DNA of 36,902 bases from Modestobacter sp. (GTDB lineage: Bacteria > Actinomycetota > Actinomycetes > Mycobacteriales > Geodermatophilaceae): the NCBI GenBank assembly GCA_025965635.1, contig JAOPWO010000047.1:1-36902 (forward strand). The letters are read 5' to 3'. This document shows positions 25,612-34,089 of this stretch, one piece after another. The notes beneath the pieces are model-generated. The model made no database searches, was not told the origin of the DNA, and saw nothing but the letters and a program-made list of their open reading frames with translations. A program made the position numbers and the translations under genes. Every line of letters starts with the position of its first letter. Within the stretch, counting starts at the first letter, position 1.

Positions 25612-26258
25612 GGCGACCACCCTCACGGTCTTCAGCTCCAGGTCGGCGGCATCGGGGACGAGCATCCCGGCAGCGACGCCGGTGGTCAGGTGGTCGACCG
25701 CCTCCTGGGTGATCCGCTCACCGGGCGCGAGGACCGGGACACCGGGTGGGTACGGGCTCACCATCTCGGCGACGACGCGGCCCACGGCCTCCTCGACCGG
25801 CACCTGCTCGACCCGGGCGAAGAACGCGTCCCGGGGGCGCATGACGCTCTCGAGCTCCAGTGATCCGGGTGCCGGCAGGGCGACCGGCGCCTGCCGCTCC
25901 ATGCTGGGCGCGGCCTCGACGAGGGCCTGGAGGGCATCGACCAGGAGGCCGATCATCGCGTCGTCGTCGGCAGGGGTGAGCCGGGCGCTGATCCGGCGCG
26001 CGTCGGCGGAGGCGGTGTCGGCGTGCACCGCACCGGACATCAGGTCCTCGGGCTGCTTGACGACGCCCGGGGACTCCCGGCGGCCGTCGAGACCGTTGAG
26101 CGTGAGGACGTCGGGAGCGAGCACCCTGCCCCGACCACGTCCACCACCGGGGGGTCCGCGCCGCGGCCCTGCTTGTGGTCAGGCGCGCCGACGACGACGT
26201 CCCCCCGCTCGCGGTACGCCTGCAGTGCTTCGATCACCGGCACTCGCGAATGGTCCAC
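25612..26258 (-). pseudogene. Orn/Lys/Arg decarboxylase with the PLP catalytic domain deleted
   Basis: The - strand starts like a PLP-dependent Orn/Lys/Arg decarboxylase: VDHSRVPVIEALQAYRERGD, then DHKQGRGADP, and after a frameshift VLTLNGLDGRRESPG and DLMSGAVHADTA. Near 26010 this jumps directly to DARRISARLTPADDD and the C-terminal domain with MRPRDAFFARVEQVPVEEA and VSPYPPGVPVLAPGE. The large catalytic centre with the PLP lysine is missing, so the product would be inactive. The open frame then reads on antisense through the GAF-ANTAR gene because the original end is lost. The neat removal of the middle with both ends preserved points to one deletion event, or to a collapsed assembly. Confidence 0.8.
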
Positions 26259-26315
26259 GGTGCGCGCAGCTATCCGGTTGCCCCGTACCGACACCCGCCG
26301 GGTGGGTGCGGCACG

Positions 26316-27050
26316 TCAGTGCCGGGGTCGGTGGGTGAGGAGCTCGCCGGTCGTGACGAGATGGCCGGCCACGTCACGGAGCTTGACGTCGGCTCCCATC
26401 GAGGCGTGCGCGAGGACCTGGAACGCCTGGTCGGCGGTCAGCTTGTGGCGCTCGATGAGGATGCCCTTGGCCTGGTCGATGGTGGCCCGGGACTCCAGCG
26501 AGGCCTGCAGGTTGTCGGCCAGGTCGCGTGCACTCGCGTAGGCGTGCATGTTGGCTGCAGCGGTACCGGCGAACTGGGCGAACTTGACGGCGGCCGACCG
26601 GCTGGCGCCGTCGAAGCCGGCCGGTTCGCGGGAGTAGATGTTGAGTCCCGCGGCGAGCTGTTCCGGGCTGCCGAGCGGGATCGACAGGATGCTCAACGCG
26701 CCGCGGCGGGCGGCATCCCGCATGTAGTCAGGCCACCGTGTCTCGGTCCGGGTATCGGTGACCTCGACGGTCTCGGCCCGGGCGGCGGCATGCAGGCAGG
26801 GTCCGTAGCCGCGCCCGTACTGGCTCTCGTCGAGGTCGAGGGCGAGTTGGCCGGTGTAGACGAACGTCGTGGGCCGGTCCGCGACGAGCACACTGACTGA
26901 CGCCTCGACGGGCGCGGACATGACCTGCTTGGTCAGATCGGCGACCGTCTGCAGCACCGAGTCCAGCGACTCGGTCGACAGCGACAGCGTGGCCAAGCGA
27001 TCGAACGCTGTTCGCGCGTCCATGTGTCGGGTCGGATTCTGCGATGTCAT
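26316..27050 (-). CDS. GAF and ANTAR domain protein
   Basis: This 244-residue protein starts at ATG 27050 behind GGAG at six bases; a longer frame to 27290 is low-complexity and rejected. The GAF domain (about 25-165) carries DESQYGRGYGPCLHAA and ETRWPDYMRDA, and the ANTAR domain (about 180-235) has TIDQAKGILIERHKLTADQA. It is a paralogue of the protein at 24820-25551. The two lie on opposite strands with the decarboxylase pseudogene between them. Its likely role is ligand- or stress-responsive antitermination; the target transcripts are unknown. A divergent GAF-type pseudogene starts about 200 bases upstream. Confidence 0.92.
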   Translation of the reverse strand: MTSQNPTRHMDARTAFDRLATLSLSTESLDSVLQTVADLTKQVMSAPVEASVSVLVADRPTTFVYTGQLALDLDESQYGRGYGPCLHAAARAETVEVTDTRTETRWPDYMRDAARRGALSILSIPLGSPEQLAAGLNIYSREPAGFDGASRSAAVKFAQFAGTAAANMHAYASARDLADNLQASLESRATIDQAKGILIERHKLTADQAFQVLAHASMGADVKLRDVAGHLVTTGELLTHRPRH

Positions 27051-27261
27051 GGAGAGCTCCGGCCTCTTCTCCGGGGCGCGATGCCTCGGAACGGAGCCTC
27101 GAGCCCCTGACGGGCGGCTCCGTGCGGGTGCACGCCGCTCTCTGACGCACGCTCGGTGCGGGGATGTCCCAGCGCCTGAACGGACCGTACAGGTCATGAC
27201 CCCCAGGGACGGCGGTCGGTGAGCAGAAGGGCGGGGCATATCAGTCCCTGCCCGGTCGGGC

Positions 27262-27962
27262 CGAGACCCGCGGCTGCTGGACGTGTTCATGCGACCACGC
27301 GCTTGCGGACGAGTCGCGAGCCGCCGCTGCGGTGCTCCCGGTCGCCGGCGCCGGCATCAGTCTCCTTCCCCCCTGACTGGCGGCTACCGCTCGGCGCCAG
27401 CGATGAGGATTCGGCCGCGGCCGAGCGCCTCCAGTTCACCGTCGGGGAAGGCCCGTGCCTGTCGTCCCACGGCTCGGGTGGACCTGTCGTGGCGGACGAG
27501 GGCACCATCGCCGCCCGCTGGCCCGCGTTCTACGCCGACCTGGTCGCGCGCACACCCGTTCGCGGCATCATCTCCCTGCCGTTGGTGGATGGACTGCGCA
27601 GCTTCGGCGCCCTGGACCTGTACCTGGTCCCACCGAGCGTCATCGGCGCGGTGACCTCGGTCGATGCCCTGGAGGTCACCCGCGAGGTCGTCTCGATCCT
27701 CCAGGGCGCCGATCGGTCGTCGTCGCGAGGGCCGGACGGGCCGGCATGGCTGGATGCGCCCGCCGCGGCACGGCGCTCCCTGGTGTGGCAGGCGATGGGC
27801 TTCGTCAACTCAGGCCTGGGGGTCACGAGCGCAGACGCCCTGGCGCTCCTGCGGGCCCACGCCTACAGCGAGTGCCGGGATCTGGATGACCTCGTTGCCC
27901 ACGTGCTCAACCGCGACGTCCCTCTGGAGGACCTGGCCTTCGATCGCTTCGAGTCGCGGTAG
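27262..27962 (+). pseudogene. GAF/ANTAR-like protein with N-terminal frameshifts
   Basis: From 27374 on, a clean frame encodes DWRLPLGASDEDSAAAERLQ, FTVGEGPCLSSH, a GAF core and a C-terminal ANTAR-like part (SLVWQAMGFVNSGLGVTSAD). Upstream, the matching N-terminus is found in other frames: RDPRLLDVF in one and DHALADESRAAAAVLPVAGA in another. One shift falls exactly in a run of six C (27368-27373). Either the gene is broken or the homopolymer was misread. An open frame from GTG 27219 to the same stop exists (247 aa), but its first 50 residues look non-native. If intact it would be the fourth GAF-ANTAR-type protein of the region. Confidence 0.65.
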
Positions 27963-27980
27963 CCCAGTCGCCGGGACCGC

Positions 27981-28340
27981 TCAGCCCGGCCATCGGTCGG
28001 CGACGGTCAGGACGGTCAGCAGCCCGGTGATCTCCAGCGGCCGCCGCACCGCGCGGCTGGTGCCGCACGTCACGGTCAGCGCCCGGCCGGTGGCCCGGGC
28101 CGTACGGTCGGCGACCACGAGAGCGGTCAGTCCGGCCGAGTCCAGGAAGGTGACCCCGCTGAGGTCGAGCAGCACGTCCGTCACGTCGGGGTGAGCGAGC
28201 GTCTCCACCAGCGACTGCCTGAGGGTGGGTGCAGTGACGGCGTCGACGTCACCGGTCACGGTGACGAGGGATCTGTCGGCTGCACGGACGGCCTCGATGA
28301 CCAAGCGGTTCGGGTCGAGTTCGGCGAGGGATGCCGTCAT
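27981..28340 (-). CDS. STAS-domain anti-sigma factor antagonist
   Basis: This 119-residue protein is a single STAS domain with the phospho-acceptor motif DLSGVTFLDSAGL, the Ser in FLDSAG being the expected kinase target. ATG 28340 follows AGGA at six bases. Such proteins bind and sequester anti-sigma kinases when unphosphorylated; phosphatases like the RsbU-type protein at 17276-18460 would activate it. No RsbW-type kinase and no sigma factor are in the window, so the partner-switch module is spread over the genome. It converges with the GAF-like pseudogene. Confidence 0.9.
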   Translation of the reverse strand: MTASLAELDPNRLVIEAVRAADRSLVTVTGDVDAVTAPTLRQSLVETLAHPDVTDVLLDLSGVTFLDSAGLTALVVADRTARATGRALTVTCGTSRAVRRPLEITGLLTVLTVADRWPG

Positions 28341-28547
28341 GGGGTGTCCTGACGTCGGGCGTGATCTGCCCGGTGTTGGACGCTCGACTGCGAAAGTACA
28401 CCCTCAACGGCCTTGCCGGTCCTCGGTCCTCGCTGTCCCGCACCGGGCGGTCGAGCCGGCCGGTCCTCGGCTGCGTGCAGACGACGTCCGTCTTCGTCCA
28501 CCGGAGCCCGGTCGACGTCACCGGGCGATCGCGCGCCCTCAGCCCCC

Positions 28548-28739
28548 TCAGTACTGCAGGGTGACCCACACCTCGGCAGCGCCCTGGGGCGTCGCCACCG
28601 TGCGGGCGGGATCGGCGGGTGCGTAGACGCCGAACCAGCGCGGGCCGTCGTAGACGAGCACCGAGGTCGCGAGGAGCGGGTCGGCCACCTCGCCGACGTC
28701 ACCGTCGCGCGGACCACCAACGTGGAGGATCAACGCCAT
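28548..28739 (-). CDS. Small hypothetical protein (63 aa)
   Basis: This 63-residue frame starts at ATG 28739, ending LQY, with motifs HVGGPRDGDVGEV and VYDGPRWFGVYAP that look like a folded small beta protein. I do not recognise the family. The main support is protein-like composition, exact placement behind a 29-bp palindrome and promoter-like sequence, and lack of a competing frame. The stretch between it and the STAS gene start (28341-28547) has nothing recognisable. Confidence 0.5.
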   Translation of the reverse strand: MALILHVGGPRDGDVGEVADPLLATSVLVYDGPRWFGVYAPADPARTVATPQGAAEVWVTLQY

Positions 28740-28751
28740 GTGCTCACGCTA

Positions 28752-28780
28752 GCGCAGCGTTTACGACGTAAACCCAGCGC
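28752..28780. promoter_or_regulatory. 29-bp palindromic operator (GTTTACG-A-CGTAAAC core)
   Basis: The core GTTTACGACGTAAAC (28759-28773) is a perfect 7-bp inverted repeat around a single A, and the arms extend to 14 bases with only two mismatches (GCGCAGCGTTTACG against CGTAAACCCAGCGC). It lies 13 bases upstream of the 63-residue gene on the - strand, overlapping a TTTACG/TAGCGT promoter-like pair. The form is typical of TetR-family operators, but no such regulator gene is in the window. Confidence 0.6.
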
Positions 28781-28819
28781 AGGGATGCAGCGCGACGGCG
28801 GCGGGCCGGGCGCCCCCCG

Positions 28820-29023
28820 CTACCAGGGGCTGGTCGCCTGCAGCACGGCCTCGGTGAGGGCGCGGGTGCGCAGGACGGTGACCTCCTGGTACTCCGGGTC
28901 GGCGACCATCCGGCTGAATGCCGCCCGGGAGGGGTAGCGGACCAGGAGCACGGCGTCCCACTCCTGCCCGGCGTCGGCTACCAGCGGCGCCGGGACCCGC
29001 CCCGCCCGGCGCGCTGCGGGCAT
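28820..29023 (-). pseudogene. DUF1330-family protein, 5'-truncated
   Basis: The last 48 residues of this 67-codon frame, EWDAVLLVRYPSRAAFSRMV onward to the TSPW end, match the C-terminal half of DUF1330 proteins (small ferredoxin-like alpha/beta-barrel dimers). The N-terminal half is missing; the first residues after ATG 29023 are unrelated and the frame would run antisense through the permease gene. It might still be expressed as a short peptide, but it is more likely a remnant. Confidence 0.55.
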
Positions 29024-29062
29024 GCTGTGCGATAACCGTGCGGTGACGAGGACGCCTGCCGC

Positions 29063-30616
29063 ATGAGCACCCCCCAGCCGACGACGGCCACGACGCTTCC
29101 GGCAGCGGCCGAGGGCACGGCGCTGGACAAGGGGCTCAAACGGGGCGCGCTGGGCCTGGGCGCCTCGATCGTGCTGGGCATCTCCTCGACCGCGCCCGCG
29201 TACGCGCTGGCCGCGACGCTCGGGTTCGTCGTCGTCGCGGTGGGGGTGAAGGCGCCGGCGATCATGCTGCTGGCCTTCGTGCCGATGTGGCTGATCGCGC
29301 TGGCCTACGCCGAGCTCAACCGGCACGAGCCCGACTGCGGCACCACCTTCACCTGGGCGGCCCGGGCCTTCGGGCCGCGCACCGGCTGGATGGGCGGCTG
29401 GGGGATCATCGCCGCCGACGTCATCGTGATGGCCAACCTGGCTCAGATCGCCGGCTCCTACGGGTACCGGCTGGTCGGGCTGGACTCGCTGGCCGACAGC
29501 ACCGCCTGGACGACGGCGGCCGGCGTCGGCTGGATCGCGCTGATGACCTGGATCTGCTGGCGGGGCATCGAGCCGACCGCGCGCGTGCAGAGCGTGCTGC
29601 TGGTCGTGGAGGTCGTCGTCCTGGTGGCGTTCGCGGTCTACGCGCTGGCCAAGGTCTACGCCGGGACCGCGCCCGCCGGCGCGCTGATGCCCTCGCTGTC
29701 CTGGCTGTGGCCCGCGGGGCTGGACTGGGCGCAGCTCACCGAGGCGACGCTGCTGGCGATCTTCATCTACTGGGGCTGGGACTCGGCGATGGCGGTCAAC
29801 GAGGAGACCCGGGACCCGGCGACCGCCCCTGGCCGTTCGGTGCTGATCGCCACGGTCCTGCTGGTGACCATCTACACCGTGCTGACCGTGGCGACGGTGG
29901 CCTTCGCCGGGGTCGGCCCCGAGGGGATCGGGCTGGGCAACGAGGCCAACGCCGAGGACGTGTTCGCCGCGCTGGGGAGCGCGGTCTTCGGCGACGACCT
30001 GTTCGGCCGGGCCTTCGAGGCGCTGCTGGTGCTGTCGGTGCTCACCTCGGCGGCGGCGTGCACGCAGACCACGATCCTGCCGACCGCCCGCGGCACGCTG
30101 TCGATGGCCGCCTACCGGGCGCTGCCGACGTCGTTCGCCCGGATCCACCCGCGGTACCTCACCCCGTCGGTGTCGACCATCTGGATGGGCGCGGTCTCGA
30201 TCGTCTTCTACGTCGGCCTGACGCTCGTCAGCGACAACGTGCTGCAGGACTCCATCGCGGCCACCGGCATGCTGATCGCCTTCTACTACGGCCTCACCGG
30301 GTTCGCCTGCGCCTGGCAGTTCCGTCGGCGGCTGCGCTCGGCCCGCGACGTGCTCGTGCGCCTGGTCCTGCCGCTGGCCGGCGGGGCGCTGATGCTGGTG
30401 GTCTTCGTGCTGGCCTGCATCGAGTACGCCGACCCCGGGTACGGCGAGACGGTCTTCTTCGGCGTCGGCGGGGTGTTCGTCGTCGGCCTCGGCTCGCTGC
30501 TGCTCGGGCTGCTGTTGATGGCCGCCTGGAACGCGGTCGCCCCGGCGTTCTTCCGCGGCGAGACGATGCGGCGCGACACCCAGGAGCTCCTCCTGCGGCC
30601 CGACCAGCCGGGCTGA
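29063..30616 (+). CDS. APC-family amino acid/amine permease
   Basis: This 517-residue integral membrane protein has about twelve hydrophobic segments. The first, GALGLGASIVLGISSTAPAY, carries the conserved unwound-helix glycines and Ser of the APC superfamily. A FIYWGWDSAMAVNEETRDP segment in the middle matches helix 6 and its following loop. GAGGAC lies upstream of ATG 29063. Such permeases take up amino acids or polyamines by proton symport. The substrate cannot be read from sequence, and no linked catabolic gene is intact nearby. The long frames on the other strand and in the +2 frame are shadows. Confidence 0.92.
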   Translation: MSTPQPTTATTLPAAAEGTALDKGLKRGALGLGASIVLGISSTAPAYALAATLGFVVVAVGVKAPAIMLLAFVPMWLIALAYAELNRHEPDCGTTFTWAARAFGPRTGWMGGWGIIAADVIVMANLAQIAGSYGYRLVGLDSLADSTAWTTAAGVGWIALMTWICWRGIEPTARVQSVLLVVEVVVLVAFAVYALAKVYAGTAPAGALMPSLSWLWPAGLDWAQLTEATLLAIFIYWGWDSAMAVNEETRDPATAPGRSVLIATVLLVTIYTVLTVATVAFAGVGPEGIGLGNEANAEDVFAALGSAVFGDDLFGRAFEALLVLSVLTSAAACTQTTILPTARGTLSMAAYRALPTSFARIHPRYLTPSVSTIWMGAVSIVFYVGLTLVSDNVLQDSIAATGMLIAFYYGLTGFACAWQFRRRLRSARDVLVRLVLPLAGGALMLVVFVLACIEYADPGYGETVFFGVGGVFVVGLGSLLLGLLLMAAWNAVAPAFFRGETMRRDTQELLLRPDQPG

Positions 30617-30748
30617 CCGACCGTCGGGACGCCCCGACCATTCGATCAGCGATGGTTCCCAGCGTCAGCCGGTCGTGCTGATTCGTCGTGCATCCCTCCA
30701 GTTCATCCTCCCTTCTGCCGAAGTGGCGGGAGAGGAGAGGGGTCGGTC

Positions 30749-30928
30749 ATGGAGACAATGGCGTGCAGGGCAGTGGCACAGGCGGGGCTGGTGGCGGTGA
30801 CGGCGTCCCTGGACGACCATTCGCCGGAGCGACTGCTGTTCGTGGCCGGGTGGCTGACCACCGCGGCCGACCTGGTGCTCCCATCGGCACCCCTGGAGCT
30901 GGGCTCGGGCCTCGACGTCCTGCTCTGA
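30749..30928 (+). CDS. Small hypothetical protein (59 aa)
   Basis: This 59-residue frame from ATG 30749 to TGA 30926-30928 has an excellent ribosome-binding site (AGAGGAGAGG, about eight bases upstream). The sequence starts METMACRAVAQAGLVAVTAS and contains RLLFVAGWLTTAADLVLP, an amphipathic-to-hydrophobic helix. No family is recognised. It lies 132 bases after the permease gene and converges on the DUF2786 gene, whose stop is only eight bases away. Confidence 0.55.
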   Translation: METMACRAVAQAGLVAVTASLDDHSPERLLFVAGWLTTAADLVLPSAPLELGSGLDVLL

Positions 30929-30935
30929 CCCTCGG

Positions 30936-32108
30936 TCAGCGCCCCTGGCCGCCGGCCAGTGAGCGCCGGCTCCCGCCGAGCTCCGCGTCGTCGGCCGCCT
31001 GCCGGCCGGCGTGCCACCCGGCCGGGTCGACGGTCCGGCTGCCCCGCCGGCGCAGGTGCGGGAACAGCTCGCTCACCGCCGCGTCGACGGCGCGGGCACG
31101 TTCGGCGAGCACCGGGACCACCTCGGTGCCGTAGGTGCTCGTCGCCTCGGCGGTCGCCTGTTCCCGGGCGCTCTCCAGCCGTTCGCCGATCCGCTGGGCG
31201 AACGAGTACAGGAACCCGCGGCGGTACGCCGTCGACCGGGCGCGCGGCCCGCCGGTGCCGGCGGCCACGGTCATCGCCCGGCCGGCCTGCACCAGCAGCG
31301 ACGTGACCAGCAGCTCCACCAGGTCCAGGTCGTCGGCCGCGCCGACCAGGGTGGCCATGCCCAGCGCGGGGTGCAGGACGACCCGCACCCCGTTCGCCGA
31401 CCCGACCGCCTGCACCACCGAGGCCTTCGCCTCCACGTGCGGGTCGTCCAGGTGCATCCGCCGTGCTCCCACCGAGGGGTGCTCGGCCCCCGACCGCTGT
31501 CCGAGCACCGCGGCGTCGATCGTGTGCCGGGCCATCAGCGACTGGGCCTTGGCCGACAGCGCTTCGGCCTCCTCGGGGAAGTCGGTCGACTCCGCCTTGG
31601 CCAGCAGCGCCCGGATCCGGGCCAGCATCTTCGGATCGACGCCGTCGCCGTGCACCGACGCCGCCCGGAGGCCCGCGGCCCAGGCCGACGGCGGCGGGAG
31701 CAGCAGCTCCAGCGGCGGCAGCTCGCGCACCACCCCGAGCACGCGCAACACGTCGCGCCACGCGCTCGCGGTGTCGATCCGTTCGCTGCGCCACCAGTCG
31801 GCCACCGGGGCTCCGCCGTCCGCCGTGCCGCCGCCCAGTTGGGCCGCCCAGGCGCCGGGCGCCCGCTCGGCCGCCCGGCTCCCGTTCGCGTCGGCGCCGA
31901 TGACCGCCTCGAGCAGGCGGGCGCCGCGGGCGCTGGTGCGGCGCCGGACGACGTGCACCACATCGGCGGGCTGCCAGCCCGCCTCCCACAGGTGCGGCAG
32001 TGCCGTGCCCAGCGCGCGGGCGGCGTGGCCGTCGGTGTCGACGCCGGCGTCGAGCTGGACCAGCCGGCGGACCAGTGGGTCCAGCTCGGCGGCGAGCACG
32101 CCGGGCAT
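30936..32108 (-). CDS. DUF2786 domain protein
   Basis: This protein of 390 residues (from ATG 32108) has a DUF2786 motif at about 163-196, MLARIRALLAKAESTDFPEE and AEALSAKAQSLMARH, followed by a C-terminal region of unknown function. The family is found in actinobacteria and phages, and its role is not established to my knowledge. The in-frame sequence upstream of ATG 32108 remains protein-like back to about 32270 (with a CRCPPAHGCPG cysteine cluster) but has no ATG or GTG, so the true start may be an unusual codon further upstream. It follows purT on the same strand within about 190 bases and may be co-transcribed with it. Confidence 0.85.
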   Translation of the reverse strand: MPGVLAAELDPLVRRLVQLDAGVDTDGHAARALGTALPHLWEAGWQPADVVHVVRRRTSARGARLLEAVIGADANGSRAAERAPGAWAAQLGGGTADGGAPVADWWRSERIDTASAWRDVLRVLGVVRELPPLELLLPPPSAWAAGLRAASVHGDGVDPKMLARIRALLAKAESTDFPEEAEALSAKAQSLMARHTIDAAVLGQRSGAEHPSVGARRMHLDDPHVEAKASVVQAVGSANGVRVVLHPALGMATLVGAADDLDLVELLVTSLLVQAGRAMTVAAGTGGPRARSTAYRRGFLYSFAQRIGERLESAREQATAEATSTYGTEVVPVLAERARAVDAAVSELFPHLRRRGSRTVDPAGWHAGRQAADDAELGGSRRSLAGGQGR

Positions 32109-32301
32109 GCCGGCCAGCCGGGATCCGGCGATGAGCAGCAGCGGGAGCGGGTCGTCGGCGATCGGGTCCTCCTCGTCCAGGTCCCGGGCCGGTCGGCGGT
32201 CGGGACGGTGCTCGGCCAGCGTGCCCGGGCAGCCGTGCGCCGGCGGGCAGCGGCACGCAGGCGTGGACGGCGCCTCCTGCTGGGGACGCCGGCCGGCCGG
32301 G

Positions 32302-33498
32302 TCAGGCCCGGGGGCGCACCTTCCCGGCGGCGGCGCGGGCGGTGGCCCGGGCGGTATCGACGTCCTGGCCGTCGACCCGGGCCAGGGCCACGCCCATCCG
32401 CCGCCGGGGGAAGCTCTCGGGCTTGCCGAACAGCCGCAGGTCGACGCCGGGGATGGCGAGCGCCTCGTCGACCCCGTCGAAGGTGATGCCGACCGCCTCG
32501 GTGCCGCCGTAGACGACGGCCGAGGCCCCCGCGTTGCGGAGGGAGGGGTCGACCGGCAGGCCGAGGAGGGCCCGGGCGTGCAGCTCGAACTCGTTCTGCC
32601 ACTGCGTGGTCAGGGTGACCAGGCCGGTGTCGTGCGGGCGCGGGCTGACCTCGGAGAACCACACGTCGTCCCCGCGGACGAACAGCTCCACGCCGAACAG
32701 CCCCAGCCCGCCCAGGTCGCCGGTGACCGCGGAGGCGATCGCCTGTGCCCGGTCCAGTGCCACCGGCGACATCGGCTGGGGCTGCCAGCTCTCCACGTAG
32801 TCGCCGGCCTCCTGGCGGTGACCGATGGGCGCGCAGAACGACGTCGTCGGCTCGCCGTCGCGCATCCACCGCACGGTGAGCAGGGTGATCTCGTAGTCGA
32901 AGTCGACGAACCCCTCCACGATCACCCGGGTGCCGGCCACCCGGCTGCCGGCCATCGCGTACGCCCAGGCGCCGGCGACGTCCTGCGGCCCGTCGAGCTT
33001 GCTCTGCCCCTTGCCGGAGGAGGACATCACCGGCTTCACCACGCACGGGAAGCCGACCTCGGCGGCGGCCGCGCGCAGTTCCTCCAGCGAGTCGCAGAAC
33101 CGGTAGGCACTGGTCGGCAGGCCGAGCTCCTCGGCGGCCAGCCGCCGGATGCCCTCGCGGTCCATGGTCAGCCGGGCGGCCCGCGCGGTGGGCACCACCC
33201 GCACGCCCTCGGCCTCCAGCTCGACCAGGGTGTGGGTGGCGATCGCCTCGATCTCGGGGACGACGACGTCGGGGCGCTCGGCTTCGACCAGGGCCCGGAG
33301 CTGCGCCGGGACGCACATAGTGATCGTGCGTGAGTGGTGGGCCACCTGGTGGCAGGGGGAGTGGTCGTAGCGGTCGACGGCGATGGTCTCCACGCCGAGC
33401 CGCTGGAGGGCGATGAGCACCTCCTTGGCCAGCTCCCCGCTGCCCAGGAGCATCACGCGGGTGGCCGACGGCGACAACGGGGTGCCCAGGGAGACCAT
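32302..33498 (-). CDS. purT: Formate-dependent phosphoribosylglycinamide formyltransferase
   Basis: This 398-residue ATP-grasp enzyme converts GAR, formate and ATP to formyl-GAR in purine synthesis, the folate-free alternative to PurN. Motifs seen are the N-terminal MLLGSGELAKE near 16-26, PEIEAIAT near 81-88, the ATP-grasp loop KPVMSSSGKGQS at 155-166, EVSPRPHDTGLVTL in the metal site and LFGKPESFPRRRMG near the end. ATG 33498 gives a length close to E. coli PurT (392 aa); a longer frame to 33723 is rejected as low-complexity. No good ribosome-binding site precedes it, so translation may be leaderless. Confidence 0.95.
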   Translation of the reverse strand: MVSLGTPLSPSATRVMLLGSGELAKEVLIALQRLGVETIAVDRYDHSPCHQVAHHSRTITMCVPAQLRALVEAERPDVVVPEIEAIATHTLVELEAEGVRVVPTARAARLTMDREGIRRLAAEELGLPTSAYRFCDSLEELRAAAAEVGFPCVVKPVMSSSGKGQSKLDGPQDVAGAWAYAMAGSRVAGTRVIVEGFVDFDYEITLLTVRWMRDGEPTTSFCAPIGHRQEAGDYVESWQPQPMSPVALDRAQAIASAVTGDLGGLGLFGVELFVRGDDVWFSEVSPRPHDTGLVTLTTQWQNEFELHARALLGLPVDPSLRNAGASAVVYGGTEAVGITFDGVDEALAIPGVDLRLFGKPESFPRRRMGVALARVDGQDVDTARATARAAAGKVRPRA

Positions 33499-33550
33499 GC
33501 CGGACAGGCTACGGACGGCGTTCCCGGCGGCGTCGTGTCGAGGTGTCGAC

Positions 33551-34039
33551 ATGTCGCCGGGTCGACCTGATACCCGATCTCGCGACCGCACCCTGCTCGA
33601 GCTGCGCGCCTCCCCGGAGGTGCTGGTGCTCGCCGATGTCTGGGACGTCGTCTCCGCTCGGGTCGGCGCCGGCACCCCGGGGGTGCGCGCGCTGGCCACC
33701 GCCAGCCGCTCGATCGCGGCCACCTCCTGCTACGCCGACGGCGGGCAGATCCCGCTGGCCCTGCACCTGGACATGGTCGAGCTGATCGTGGACGCCGCCG
33801 GCGCGGTGGGCGGCGACCTGGAGGACCAGCTGCAGCCGCTGGACGAGGCGGTGGGTGCGGTCGAGGCGGTGCTCGGGGCCGGGCCTACCTGGAGGACGGC
33901 GCCCCGGTGGTGTTCGTGCCCGGGGTGACCGACCGCGACGAGGTGACCGCCCTGGTGGACGGGGCTCGGCCGGCACCGGGGACCGCTCATCCTGCGGGCC
34001 GGCGGCACGCTGCCGGAGGGCACCCGGGCCCTCACCTGA
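33551..34039 (+). pseudogene. PEP mutase/isocitrate lyase-family protein with internal deletions
   Basis: From ATG 33551 the frame encodes LLELRASPEVLVLADVWDVV, ALATASRSIAATSCYADG and IPLALHLDMVELI, the N-terminal part of the PEP-mutase-like family. It then jumps to GGDLEDQLQPLDEAVGAVEA, skipping the conserved DxEAGYG metal-binding region. After another gap and frameshift come VVFVPGVTDRDEVTALVDG and finally GGTLPEGTRALT before TGA 34037-34039. Lost segments and shifts make it inactive. Start and end are both preserved while the middle is missing, as in the decarboxylase pseudogene at 25612-26258. Confidence 0.8.
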
Positions 34040-34089
34040 GGAAGAGGTCCGGTCCGATGGCCACTGCGTCGGCCGGGTGCGGGTCCACC

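Noticed and set aside
28820..30148. 442-codon - strand frame across the permease gene
   Set aside because: Only its last 67 codons resemble a protein (DUF1330); the rest is low-complexity antisense of the APC permease.
30703..33316. Long Arg/Pro/Gly-rich frames overlapping DUF2786 and purT
   Set aside because: They are shadows in the other - strand frames; the composition is GC-driven and the overlapping genes have clear domains.
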